DNA of 64,000 nt, taken from positions 1-64,000 of the forward strand of contig JAFUJB010000012.1 in assembly GCA_017473865.1 (NCBI GenBank). Reading direction: 5' to 3'. The translations under genes were made by a program, and so were the position numbers. Source of the DNA: Clostridia bacterium (GTDB lineage: Bacteria > Bacillota > Clostridia > Oscillospirales > CAG-272). The number at the start of each line of letters is the position of its first letter. Positions within the stretch are counted from its first letter, which is position 1. Below are positions 53,013 through 61,317 of this stretch, piece after piece. Under the pieces are notes generated by a model that ran no database searches, was not told the DNA's origin, and saw nothing but the letters and a program-made list of their open reading frames with translations.

Positions 53013-53625
53013 AGTCCTGTTCGCTCTTGATAAGTTTTACAACTTTTCTTATTTCGGATTTACGTAATATCAAATCTTTATTTGAGTCAGCAAGGAATGG
53101 AGCAAGCTCGGGAGCTGTAATAAGACCGTATACGCGTTTTGAAAACTTAACTCTCTTGCCCGTAAACAGTACTATTCCGTGTACAGGTATGTTTTCAAAA
53201 TGCATATCTCTCAAAAACATCTTCATATATCTGACTTTCTGATCGTTCAACGTAAGCGGATCATCAAAAAAGTACTGCTTGTCATTAATCGTGCGACACC
53301 ACTGACCGCCCTCTTGTACGTCAACGTGTCCGGAGCCGTAAATAGAATCAACGATAAAAATACCGCCTCTGTTTACAAAGACAACCCCTATATCAGCAAA
53401 GAATCTGCCTCCGTCTGCTTTTCTGTCTTTTACGCTGACGCTTACATTTTTCAACGTATTCAATCGACTGAATCTTGTGGAAAGATAACAAAAAGCAAAA
53501 CTCTTTTTGTTTCTGCCCGCGCGCATAAGCTTGTTTGCGGTTATGCGGGAATATATTACCCACATCGCCCACAACATCAACGCTATGACACCGATAACCA
53601 AAAATGTTATTAAATACTTCTCCAT
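53011..53625 (-). CDS. Membrane-anchored NERD-like protein with a degenerate active site
   Basis: A 204-residue protein with an N-terminal helix (LITFLVIGVIALMLWAMWVIY, outline) and a NERD-like (nuclease-related) domain from ~60: DIGVVFVNRGGIFIVDSIYGSGHVDV, then a later VHGIVLFTG strand (outline). In canonical NERD domains the second acidic motif is E/D-x-K; here VDSIYG puts Ile where the Lys should be. It may be a binding domain and not a nuclease. It is monocistronic and its position is not linked to an obvious partner. Confidence 0.7.
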   Translation of the reverse strand: MEKYLITFLVIGVIALMLWAMWVIYSRITANKLMRAGRNKKSFAFCYLSTRFSRLNTLKNVSVSVKDRKADGGRFFADIGVVFVNRGGIFIVDSIYGSGHVDVQEGGQWCRTINDKQYFFDDPLTLNDQKVRYMKMFLRDMHFENIPVHGIVLFTGKRVKFSKRVYGLITAPELAPFLADSNKDLILRKSEIRKVVKLIKSEQD

Positions 53626-53735
53626 TTTCTTTTATCCCCAAATAAATATAACGTATAAAGCTATGTAATTGCTGTAATACGCATTAGGACAGCCGACGAA
53701 ATGCCCGCTGTCCGAAAAGCTCAATGTATATGGAA

Positions 53736-53966
53736 TTATTCTCCGACAACCTCATTGAGATAGTTGACAACGTCGCCTACCGTTACGAACTTGTGGATAT
53801 CTTCGTCCTTTATTTCAATATCAAACTTTTCTTCGCAAGCAAATACGAGATCTGCAAGCTCAAGAGAGTTGATGCCGAGATCGCCCACCAATTCGCTCTT
53901 AAGTGTAATTTCATCAACGTTGACCTGAGGCAACTCTTTCAATAATTCTTTTACTTTTTCAAACAT
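53736..53966 (-). CDS. acpP: Acyl carrier protein
   Basis: A 76-residue four-helix carrier protein with the prosthetic-group serine in DLGINSLELADLVFACEEKF. The residue before the serine is Asn in place of the usual Asp of the DSL motif. Acidic, as expected. It is alone, far from fatty-acid genes in this window, so it might serve a different pathway from the housekeeping copy. Start ATG 53966 with GGAGA. Confidence 0.9.
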   Translation of the reverse strand: MFEKVKELLKELPQVNVDEITLKSELVGDLGINSLELADLVFACEEKFDIEIKDEDIHKFVTVGDVVNYLNEVVGE

Positions 53967-54288
53967 AAAAAATCTCCTGTTCCCGACATTTCTGTTTATT
54001 TTGTGTTTTTGTTACGAAACATTTTTACCGCATCCATGTCGGAAAATGCGCCTGTTTCAATTGTTTTCTTTATATTTGGCGTTCCCGATATCAAAAAAAC
54101 GAGAACTTCACTTTATTCCCAATTATAACAAACCAACTTTGTTTTGTCAATATTATTCCATCACCTCGCAAAATTTGTATATTTGTAACAATTTTTGACT
54201 AATATATTCTCTGTATATAATTATTTACTTTTTGGCTAAAATATGATAGAATATACGTAAAATGTTTTAACGGAAAGGAGGGCGCAAA
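53967..54288. other. Gene-free 322-bp region between acpP and nfeD
   Basis: AT-rich. It holds the divergent acpP and nfeD control regions. A weak TTTACT-17-TAGAAT at 54224-54252 could serve nfeD; an alternative TATAAT lies at 54216. No hairpin, RNA or coding frame stands out. Confidence 0.5.
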
Positions 54289-54738
54289 ATGATTGAATTT
54301 ATGCCTTACGTCTGGGCGTTGGTTACCATTGCCGCAATTATCGTAGAAAGCGCAACTGCCGACCTCGTTACAATATGGTTCATTCCAGCAGGTATTATTT
54401 CTGCCATAGTGTCGCTCTTGCCCGTGAAGATTGAAGTATGGGTTCAGGTTCTTATCTTCTTTGTAACCGCACTCGTTCTTGTAATTATGTCAAAAACACT
54501 CTTCAAAGAATTTTTTAAGAAGAAACCTATCGTGCCCACAAATCTTGACAGCGTAATAGGCAAAGATGCCGTCGTAACAGAAACCATTAACAACATCCAA
54601 GGCAAAGGCGCTGTAAAGGTGCTTGGCAAAGAATGGTCTGCAATAACGCTTTTTGATGACGAAACCATTGAAAAAGGCAGTATCGTTACAGTCTTGGAAA
54701 TCCGCGGCGTAAAATTGATTTGCACAAAAAAACAATAA
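54289..54738 (+). CDS. NfeD-family membrane protein
   Basis: A 149-residue protein with helices near 5-28, 33-48 and 52-72, then a C-terminal OB-fold (LDSVIGKDAVVTETINNIQGKGAVKV then GKEWSAIT, outline) of the short NfeD type. It is 21 bases before the SPFH gene; the nfeD-SPFH pair is widespread and the OB domain is thought to bind the SPFH partner. AGGAGG precedes ATG 54289. Confidence 0.92.
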   Translation: MIEFMPYVWALVTIAAIIVESATADLVTIWFIPAGIISAIVSLLPVKIEVWVQVLIFFVTALVLVIMSKTLFKEFFKKKPIVPTNLDSVIGKDAVVTETINNIQGKGAVKVLGKEWSAITLFDDETIEKGSIVTVLEIRGVKLICTKKQ

Positions 54739-54759
54739 TATATATTTGGAGGATTTTAT

Positions 54760-55677
54760 ATGCCATTCATTATTGGTCTTATCGTAGTACTCGTGCTGAT
54801 TATTATCAGCAACATTCACATTGTTCCTCAGGCTTACGGTTTTGTTATTGAACGTCTCGGCGCATACAGTGCAACCTGGACAACGGGTCTTCATTTCAAG
54901 ATTCCCTTCATTGACAAGGTCGCAAAAAAAGTTACTCTTATGGAACAAGTCGCAGACTTTGCTCCCCAGCCGGTTATTACAAAAGATAACGTTACAATGC
55001 AGATAGATACTGTAATCTTCTATCAGATTACAGACTGCAAGCTCTATACCTACGGTGTTACAAACCCCATCGCCGCTATCGAAAATCTTACGGCAACAAC
55101 ACTCCGTAACATCATCGGTGATCTTGAACTCGATGCTACTCTCACTTCAAGAGATATAATTAACACAAAAATGCGCGCCATCCTCGACGAAGCTACTGAC
55201 CCCTGGGGTATCAAAGTAAACAGAGTCGAGCTGAAAAATATTATGCCTCCCAAGGGTATTCAGGACGCGATGGAAAAGCAGATGAAGGCAGAACGCGAAC
55301 GCCGCGAGCTTATTCTTAAAGCAGAGGGCGAAAAGAACTCGCAGATACTCGTCGCCGAAGGTAAAAAGCAATCGATGATTCTTGAAGCTGAAGCAAACAA
55401 ACAGGCGGCAATTCTTGAAGCCGAAGCTATTAAAGAAACAAAAATTCTTGAAGCTGCAGGCGAAGCAGAAGCTATACTCAAAATTCAGGAAGCGAACGCA
55501 AACGGCATTAAGATGCTTAACGAAGCGGCTCCATCCAAAGAAATTGTTGCCCTCAAAGGTCTTGAAGCCTTTGTTAAGGCGGCAAACGGAAATGCGACGA
55601 AGATCATTATCCCAAGCGAAATACAGTCGCTTGCAGGCCTTGCAACTTCCGCATCCGAGCTTATGAAAAAAGACTAA
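54760..55677 (+). CDS. SPFH/band-7 domain protein (QmcA/stomatin-like)
   Basis: A 305-residue protein. One N-terminal membrane helix, then the SPFH domain (~20-180: IVPQAYGFVIERLGAY, VTMQIDTVIFYQITD, TATTLRNIIGDLELDATL), then a coiled-coil rich in Glu/Ala/Lys (~180-260), and a C-terminal segment ending ATKIIIPSEIQSL. It should form oligomeric membrane microdomain scaffolds with the NfeD partner. Confidence 0.95.
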   Translation: MPFIIGLIVVLVLIIISNIHIVPQAYGFVIERLGAYSATWTTGLHFKIPFIDKVAKKVTLMEQVADFAPQPVITKDNVTMQIDTVIFYQITDCKLYTYGVTNPIAAIENLTATTLRNIIGDLELDATLTSRDIINTKMRAILDEATDPWGIKVNRVELKNIMPPKGIQDAMEKQMKAERERRELILKAEGEKNSQILVAEGKKQSMILEAEANKQAAILEAEAIKETKILEAAGEAEAILKIQEANANGIKMLNEAAPSKEIVALKGLEAFVKAANGNATKIIIPSEIQSLAGLATSASELMKKD

Positions 55678-55681
55678 AACA

Positions 55682-55716
55682 AGAGAGAGTGTGTGCTATG
55701 CATACACTCTCTCTGT
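55682..55716 (+). terminator. Terminator of nfeD-SPFH
   Basis: Stem AGAGAGTGTGTGC / GCATACACTCTCT with a short TA loop. Confidence 0.8.
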
Positions 55717-55727
55717 TGCATTTAATC

Positions 55728-55822
55728 CACTTAAGAACTTTTCTTATGGTTTTTACCGAAACAATATGGCTTCTGCAGACCCAAGTTGCAAGTTTTTTGC
55801 GGAGCTTTTTTTCAAAAAAGCG
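55728..55822. repeat. Dispersed intergenic repeat (copy 3)
   Basis: Contains CCACTTAAGAAC, CTTTTCTTATGG, AATATGGCTTCTGCAGACC, CAAGTTGCAAG and TTTTTTCAAAAAAGCG, shared in pieces with 34981-35150 and 43736-44190. Confidence 0.6.
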
Positions 55823-55828
55823 ACAAAA

Positions 55829-55866
55829 ACACCCAGCCAATTTCTTGGCTGGGTGCCTTTTTTACC
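55829..55866 (-). terminator. Terminator, probably of the structured RNA
   Basis: Stem CACCCAGCCAA / TTGGCTGGGTG; T-rich tails on both strands. On the minus strand it directly follows the 3' end of the RNA candidate. Confidence 0.75.
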
Positions 55867-56046
55867 CCACCGGGCCGTGTAAGCGGAAATTAAGCAACCC
55901 TGTATGTTCAGGGCGGTGCCCTCTTCGGTAGTTTGTGCTTCCAACGTCCGTTTATCTGCGTGTATAGCCATAGGCACAGGCAGATAATGGGAGGTCTGCA
56001 TTCCCCATACCAAAAGTCCGGGCTCCTTTAATGTTTTGTGGGTTTA
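55866..56046 (-). ncRNA. Structured non-coding RNA candidate (6S-like rod architecture)
   Basis: The stretch has no reading frame but a rich fold. On the minus strand GGAGCCC pairs with GGGCACC, GGTA with TACC, CTCCC with GGAAG, and TTATCTGC/GCAGATAA forms the apical hairpin, with large bubbles between: a rod with a central bubble, as in 6S RNA. A CCCTG/CAGGG side hairpin and a closing CCCAC/GTGGG helix follow, then the terminator. The minus strand is favoured because the terminator lies at that end. The family is not recognised with certainty; 6S RNA is the leading idea. Confidence 0.5.
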
Positions 56047-56117
56047 ATTACCCGTTTATCACAAACAAAGCAGGAACGTTATTATTATATGTGTTTTTCG
56101 AGAAAGTAATACAGAAA

Positions 56118-56414
56118 TTATTCGGCGTCGTAGTCTATCTCGTCGAAAAGCATATCCTCGAATATCTCAGCAACCTTTTCAAACTCGTCGTCATCATCAA
56201 TCGTTACAAGCATTTCTTCGCCGTTTTCGTCTGTCATAAGCTTCAAAACAACGTAATCCTGCTCGTCGGAATCCTTATTTTCTTCTGTATAGGGAACGAG
56301 TGCAACGTACATAACGCCGTCAATTTCTTGACTTGCAATAAGCTCGAATTCGCTTTCGTTGCCATCTTCGTCCGTCAATGTAAATATTTCATCACCCATG
56401 AATTCTTCTGCCAT
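56118..56414 (-). CDS. DUF1292 protein
   Basis: A 98-residue, very acidic protein with the DUF1292 pattern: DEIFTLTDEDGNESEFELIAS, then YVALVPY and DYVVLKLMTDENGEEMLVTIDDDDEF (outline). Common in Firmicutes, where it often accompanies yrzL/ruvX-type genes; function unknown. It is 83 bases downstream of the AI-2E transporter gene on the same strand. Confidence 0.9.
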   Translation of the reverse strand: MAEEFMGDEIFTLTDEDGNESEFELIASQEIDGVMYVALVPYTEENKDSDEQDYVVLKLMTDENGEEMLVTIDDDDEFEKVAEIFEDMLFDEIDYDAE

Positions 56415-56497
56415 TTGTGTTTACCTCTCTTTGATTAAGATGTTATGTCTACACTATTATCATAGCTGATAAAACGCCTCTTGTCAATGCGGTATTA

Positions 56498-57703
56498 TCA
56501 GTTTTTTTGTTCTTCTTCGGCGATTTGTGTCGCATCAGTTACTTTCGGTTTCTGTTTTTTTGTTTTTTTGACCTTAGGCGCATTTTCCGTAACTTCCCTC
56601 TTTTTGATATCATCGGAAATAATACGGTATAACGCCGACGTTAGCGGTACACCGACAAGCATACCTGCTATGCCGAAACATCCGCCGCCTATCGTTACGG
56701 CAGCCAGAACCCAGATACCCGGAAGACCTATTGACGAGCCGACGACACGGGGATAGATTATATTGCCTTCAAGCTGTTGCAAAACAACTATAAACACCAA
56801 GAACCACAAAGCCTTAATGGGAGACACCGTCATAATCATTAGAGCTCCCACGATAGCGCCGATATACGCGCCCGCAACGGGAATAAGAGCAGTAAATGCA
56901 ATCAGAGCCCCTATCATCGTGGCGTAAGGCAAGCGGAAAATGAGCATACCTATGGTACAAAGAATACCGAGTATAACAGCCTCTGTAAGCTGTCCGACAA
57001 AAAACTTTCTGCAGCTTTCGTTCAGCGTTCCGAGAAAATAGAATACTTTTGAATAAATCTTTTTCGGAAGATAGGTCTCCATAACCTTCTTCGACTGTCT
57101 TTTCAAATTGTCCTTTTCAAGCAAAAGATATACGGAAAAGATAAGTCCGAGTACAGCCATAACAATGCCTGAGAAAACTCCCATAACTGTTTTCGCAACA
57201 GTATTTACAACACCGCCGACCCCCGTAGTTACAAGCTGCACAAACTGCCCTATTCTACTTTCCCAATCTATATTTGCAAGGCTTTCAAGAATGCTCGGGG
57301 GAATAAATTTCCAGTTTTTTGCTTCCTTAACAAACTCTTTTATATAGTCGGGGATCTTTGCTGCAAAACCGAGTATAAGCTGGATACACGAAATAAGCTG
57401 TGGAACGATCAACCATATAACGAGAGCGATAACGAGAATTGCCGTAAGGAACGCCAAAATCAAACAAACAGGTCTTCTCATCTTGGCAACGGCACCCTGT
57501 TGTTTTTTCGGGAAGAACCATTTCTCGTAAGTCGACATAAGAATATTTACGATAAAAGCGATTATGCCGCCCAAAATTAACGGCAAAGCTGCCGACAGTA
57601 CCTTTCCGACAAAGCGTACCAATCCGTCCCAATAGTGTATACACAAAAACAGAACGAATATGCAACCGCATATCTTGATTAGTTTTTTGAAATCAAGTTT
57701 CAT
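56498..57703 (-). CDS. AI-2E family transporter-like membrane protein
   Basis: A 401-residue protein with about eight hydrophobic helices and the AI-2E family ending: GNIIYPRVVGSSIGLPGIWVLAAVTIGG, then GMLVGVPLTSALYRII (outline). Family members are annotated as autoinducer-2 exporters or sodium/proton antiporters, but few have proven substrates. A basic tail (KVKKTKKQKPKV) is cytoplasmic. Start ATG 57703. Confidence 0.92.
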   Translation of the reverse strand: MKLDFKKLIKICGCIFVLFLCIHYWDGLVRFVGKVLSAALPLILGGIIAFIVNILMSTYEKWFFPKKQQGAVAKMRRPVCLILAFLTAILVIALVIWLIVPQLISCIQLILGFAAKIPDYIKEFVKEAKNWKFIPPSILESLANIDWESRIGQFVQLVTTGVGGVVNTVAKTVMGVFSGIVMAVLGLIFSVYLLLEKDNLKRQSKKVMETYLPKKIYSKVFYFLGTLNESCRKFFVGQLTEAVILGILCTIGMLIFRLPYATMIGALIAFTALIPVAGAYIGAIVGALMIMTVSPIKALWFLVFIVVLQQLEGNIIYPRVVGSSIGLPGIWVLAAVTIGGGCFGIAGMLVGVPLTSALYRIISDDIKKREVTENAPKVKKTKKQKPKVTDATQIAEEEQKN

Positions 57704-57763
57704 AACATCCGCCTTTTCACGTGTTTTATATTACCTTAATTATATAAATATGCAAATATTTTT

Positions 57764-58228
57764 TCAAGTCTTGTCTGTTAACTTTTCAAAGAGTGCCGAA
57801 CAACCTGCCAAAATGTCGGCTTCAGTCTGCGAAAAATCGCCCGTATACCAAGGGTCTGCAACGTCGCGGCAATCGCCCGACCAGTCGAGCAGAAGAGAAA
57901 TTTTATTCTGTCTGTCCTCGCCAAAAACCCTCTGCATATTGCGTAGATTATATCTGTCCATACCGATTATGTAATCGTATTTATCATAGTCGGCTTTTGT
58001 AATCTGAACGGCTCTCTTTTTTGAATAATCTATCTTATATTTATCAAGCACACCGCGTGTTCCGTAGTGTACCCTGTTGCCGAGTTCCTCGGTAGAGGTA
58101 GCCGCAGACTCGATATAAAATCTGTCGCTCTGCCCTTTGTCCATAACCAACTTTTTCATCAAAAACTCCGCCATCGGACTCCGGCATATATTGCCGTGGC
58201 AGACAAAAAGTATCTTAATAGTTTTCAT
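57764..58228 (-). CDS. Low-molecular-weight protein tyrosine phosphatase
   Basis: A 154-residue phosphatase. The start is ATG 58228, with AGAGGG six bases upstream; an in-frame ATG 51 bases earlier has no site and would add an unnatural tail. The P-loop is VCHGNICRSPMAE near residue 8; the general-acid Asp is in VADPWYTGDF near 120. It is the last of the family's short, single-domain form. The substrate is unknown, possibly a tyrosine kinase of the surface-polysaccharide type. Confidence 0.95.
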   Translation of the reverse strand: MKTIKILFVCHGNICRSPMAEFLMKKLVMDKGQSDRFYIESAATSTEELGNRVHYGTRGVLDKYKIDYSKKRAVQITKADYDKYDYIIGMDRYNLRNMQRVFGEDRQNKISLLLDWSGDCRDVADPWYTGDFSQTEADILAGCSALFEKLTDKT

Positions 58229-58290
58229 ATTTTCCCTCTTGTCGCTTTCTTGCCGCCTAACTATTCTGTTTTTCATCATTGATTAATCTT

Positions 58291-58974
58291 TTAACCGTTG
58301 TAACCGATTATTTCTTGTATAATTTCTTCGTAAGATACTGCATTTTCGTGCAACGGAACGGCTTTTTCAAAATCAAAAGAAGAAGCAACAGCTGACATAT
58401 ATTCATCCTCGCTTACTGTTTTTTCTCCTATAATGTAATCGTATAGGAAATTATAATCGCCGTTAGGTAAAACCTCGACGTTTTCTTTCGACGTTGCACT
58501 AAAAACCAAAGCAAATCCACTATCGAACAGCCTATATACATTTGTATAATACTGTCCCATATTACCGTTTTGATTTATAAAACTACCGCTTTTTTCAACA
58601 TATTTTCCGCCGCGGGTCCTTCCTAAAGGTTGCTCAATAACAACACCGTTTTTGTATGAGCAAACACTGTCCCCCGTTGCCTCGCAATCCCCGCTTAAAT
58701 ATAGTTCGGGAATATCGTCGTTATCAATATGCACAAGAGCATAATCAACATGGGTATCTTTTTGTGTTTTCAAGAATTCCAGATAAGCCGTTTTCCATTC
58801 AGAAATAACTTCAACTTGATTGTTTTCATCAATAGTTTCTTCGCTGTTTTTGATGTTTTCAGATTCGTCAGTAACGTCATCTATAAGATTATTAGTCTCT
58901 ATATCTTGCCGTTGGCAAGATGACAGCGAAAATATAACCAAAAGAATAATTATCAGTAAAGATGTTTTTTTCAC
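58291..58974 (-). CDS. Hypothetical lipoprotein
   Basis: A 227-residue protein. The signal peptide MKKTSLLIIILLVIFSLSSC has its lipidated Cys at residue 20. A charged, Glu/Asn-rich spacer (~22-55) leads to a ~170-residue domain with DIDNDDIPELYL-like acidic repeat VHIDNDDIPELYLSGDCEA, resembling FG-GAP-like calcium loops seen in many Clostridia surface lipoproteins. No function is known. It stands alone. Confidence 0.8.
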   Translation of the reverse strand: MKKTSLLIIILLVIFSLSSCQRQDIETNNLIDDVTDESENIKNSEETIDENNQVEVISEWKTAYLEFLKTQKDTHVDYALVHIDNDDIPELYLSGDCEATGDSVCSYKNGVVIEQPLGRTRGGKYVEKSGSFINQNGNMGQYYTNVYRLFDSGFALVFSATSKENVEVLPNGDYNFLYDYIIGEKTVSEDEYMSAVASSFDFEKAVPLHENAVSYEEIIQEIIGYNG

Positions 58975-59206
58975 GAATAACTCATTCCTTTTTTAATGGT
59001 GTTTATGTTTTGTGTCATATTATCTAAAGTATAACATAAATCTACAATTTTTATCTCTGCTTGGATTATAACACATTATATAATTTAATTCAATGCTTTG
59101 CGGAGCAAAGCTACCATTTCTCTTCTCTTTTCCCTCTTATCTCTTATCTGGAAACGACAATTTTAGAGAAGAGAGAAGAACGAAAAGAGAAAAGTTAAAA
59201 GAACAA

Positions 59207-59247
59207 AAAGAAACGACAATCTTCTGCCGAAAATTGTCGTTTCTTTA
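59207..59247 (-). terminator. Terminator of the tRNA-Arg - tRNA-His unit
   Basis: Stem AAGAAACGACAAT / ATTGTCGTTTCTT with a short loop; the minus strand ends TTTTTGTTC. The ACGACAAT motif recurs at 59153. Confidence 0.85.
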
Positions 59248-59325
59248 TGGGGTGAGTAATGGGATTCGAACCCACGGCCTTTAGGGCCACAACCTAACGC
59301 TCTAACCAGCTGAGCTATACCCACC
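59248..59325 (-). tRNA. tRNA-His(GUG), CCA encoded
   Basis: On the minus strand the acceptor GTGGGTA (59324-59318) pairs with TACTCAC. The extra G at 59325 pairs with the C discriminator (G-1:C73), a histidine-tRNA identity feature. The anticodon GTG is at 59290-59288. Confidence 0.97.
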
Positions 59326-59345
59326 ATATTTGAAGTAATAAGTAA

Positions 59346-59417
59346 GAGTGAAAAGTGAAAAGGTAAAGGGTAAAGGGTAAAAGAGTAAGATTTGAGACTC
59401 GCCTCAGCGAGTCTCAA
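59346..59417. other. Purine-rich direct repeats and a palindrome between the two tRNAs
   Basis: GTGAAAAGTGAAAAGG, then GGTAAAGGGTAAAGGG at 59346-59385, followed by TGAGACTCGC/GCGAGTCTCA (59393-59417), a strong hairpin. It may be a processing or partial terminator site between the tRNAs. Confidence 0.5.
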
Positions 59418-59423
59418 TCACTC

Positions 59424-59500
<77 letters not shown>

Positions 59501-59533
59501 ATTTTTTACCGCGTCTCACTTTGACACCAATGG

Positions 59534-59562
59534 ATTATAACACATCAATTTCATATTGTCAA
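59534..59562 (-). promoter_or_regulatory. Promoter of the tRNA-Arg - tRNA-His unit
   Basis: Minus-strand TTGACA (59557-59562) and TATAAT (59534-59539) are 17 bp apart, full consensus. Confidence 0.85.
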
Positions 59563-59641
59563 GCATAATTTTGTATTTTTCGCAACTTTTTGCGGTATTA
59601 TTTTTATTTTTTGATTGAAGTTTTTGAGTAACTGTGTTAAT

Positions 59642-59659
59642 ATACTGTATATACAGTAT
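59642..59659. promoter_or_regulatory. Perfect 18-bp palindrome upstream of pepD
   Basis: ATACTGTATATACAGTAT reads the same on both strands. It lies 30 bases before the pepD ATG, where an operator would be expected. The spacing differs from known E. coli-type LexA boxes and from the Firmicute GAAC-N4-GTTC type. The regulator is unknown. Confidence 0.6.
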
Positions 59660-59688
59660 GTTTTTATTAAACGGAGAACATTTATATT

Positions 59689-61131
59689 ATGCAGTATATT
59701 TTATCAGACTACAAACCCGAAAGCATTTTCCGCTATTTCGAAGAAATATGCGCCATTCCTCACGGTTCGGGAAACGAAGAAAAAATAGCTCTTTATCTGT
59801 GCGATTTTGCAAAGGAAAACGGTCTTGAATATTATAAAGACGAATTCAACAACGTCCTCATAAAAAAGAAAGCGTCTGCCGGTTACGAAAAAAAAGACGC
59901 TGTGCTTTTGCAGGGCCACACCGATATGGTATGCGAAAAAAACAGCGACACCATACACGATTTTGAAAACGACGGGCTTAAGCTTTATGAAAAAGACGGC
60001 TGGCTTTTTGCAGAAGGTACTACCCTCGGTGCCGACGACGGCGCGGGCGTTGCTCTTATGATGGCAATTCTATCCAATAAAGATGCAAAGCACCCTGCTC
60101 TCGAATGTCTTTTTACCGTACAGGAAGAAACGGGTATGGACGGCGCAATCAACTTCGACTATTCCAAAATAAGCGCAAAATCGTTTATCAACCTCGACAG
60201 CGAAACGCTCGACAAACCAATCGTTAGCTGTGCGGGCGGATTCCATACTACGTTTAAATTTGAGTTTGAACAATACAAATTCCAGAACAATGCCCTCTGT
60301 ATTTCAATTAAAGGACTGGCGGGCGGACACTCGGGAACTGATATAAACTCGGGCAGAGTATACGCCAATATAATTATGGGCAGACTGCTTTCACACCTCT
60401 ATTCAAAAATGCCCTTTAACCTTATCTCAATTAACGGCGGTAACAAAACCAACGCTATTCCCCGTGAGTGTACGGCAATTATAAGTGTATTCGACAAAAA
60501 AGAAGCAAAAGATATACTGGCGGCAAAGGCGGCAGAAATCAAGAAAACACTTGTCAAAGCTGACAAAAAAATGACTGTCAGAGTTGACAAGGCAAAAGAC
60601 TTTGACGAGTCTATGTTCTGCTTTAAAGACACCTCAAAAATAATCAGCGCAATAAATTTAGCCCCCAACGGCGTTATTGCAATGAGCAAGGATATGGCAA
60701 ATCTTGTCGAGACATCGTCGAACCTAGGTATTATTAAGACGGAAAACAACAAGCTGACTCTTGAATTTATGCCCCGCTCGTCTGTTGACAGCATACTTGA
60801 TGAACTTGAAACAAAGTTTGAAATGCTCGGCAAAATGCTTGGCGCCGAGGTAGAACATACCGAAAGACACCCCGGATGGAAATACAGTCCGAGCAGTAAT
60901 ATCAGAAAAGTTTTTTCAGACTGCTATGAAAAAAGATTTGGCAAAAAACCGAATTTTGAAGCGATACACGCGGGACTTGAATGTGGTGTTATCATTTCTA
61001 ACGTAGGAGAGATGGACGGCATCTCAATATGCGCAGAAGTGCTTGAAATACATACTCCAAACGAATGTATGAACCTCAAATCCTTTGCCGACTGTTATGA
61101 GATTACACTTGAAATGCTTGAAAAAATGTAA
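59689..61131 (+). CDS. pepD: Aminoacyl-histidine dipeptidase / beta-Ala-His dipeptidase
   Basis: A 480-residue M20-family metallopeptidase that cleaves Xaa-His dipeptides. Metal ligands are visible in LLQGHTDMV, TTLGADDGAGVA, VQEETGMDGA and a last His in EAIHAGLECGV. Length is typical for PepD. A GGAG lies ~12 bases before the ATG, a little far. It is monocistronic. Confidence 0.93.
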   Translation: MQYILSDYKPESIFRYFEEICAIPHGSGNEEKIALYLCDFAKENGLEYYKDEFNNVLIKKKASAGYEKKDAVLLQGHTDMVCEKNSDTIHDFENDGLKLYEKDGWLFAEGTTLGADDGAGVALMMAILSNKDAKHPALECLFTVQEETGMDGAINFDYSKISAKSFINLDSETLDKPIVSCAGGFHTTFKFEFEQYKFQNNALCISIKGLAGGHSGTDINSGRVYANIIMGRLLSHLYSKMPFNLISINGGNKTNAIPRECTAIISVFDKKEAKDILAAKAAEIKKTLVKADKKMTVRVDKAKDFDESMFCFKDTSKIISAINLAPNGVIAMSKDMANLVETSSNLGIIKTENNKLTLEFMPRSSVDSILDELETKFEMLGKMLGAEVEHTERHPGWKYSPSSNIRKVFSDCYEKRFGKKPNFEAIHAGLECGVIISNVGEMDGISICAEVLEIHTPNECMNLKSFADCYEITLEMLEKM

Positions 61132-61137
61132 ATAGAT

Positions 61138-61173
61138 AATGGATATACGGGCTGTGCCCGTATATCCATTTTT
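61138..61173 (+). terminator. Terminator of pepD
   Basis: Stem TGGATATACGGGC / GCCCGTATATCCA with a TGT loop and TTTTT. Confidence 0.88.
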
Positions 61174-61317
61174 ATGTTAGGATTTGCCTGCATACACAAC
61201 AAAACAAAACCAACTTCATAATAGCAAATTTATAAATAATGGGGTTGGAAAATAGTTGCAATTTTACCTATAATAAAAGATTTGCCGTTCATTTTCGTCC
61301 TCTCCTAAACAACATTT

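Noticed and set aside
55725..56013. Overlapping frames of 80-86 codons in the structured RNA region
   Set aside because: No ribosome sites and no family resemblance; base pairing explains the region better.
59642..59659. LexA SOS box before pepD
   Set aside because: The half sites are four bases too close for the E. coli-type box, and Firmicute LexA uses another motif; pepD is not a DNA-repair gene.
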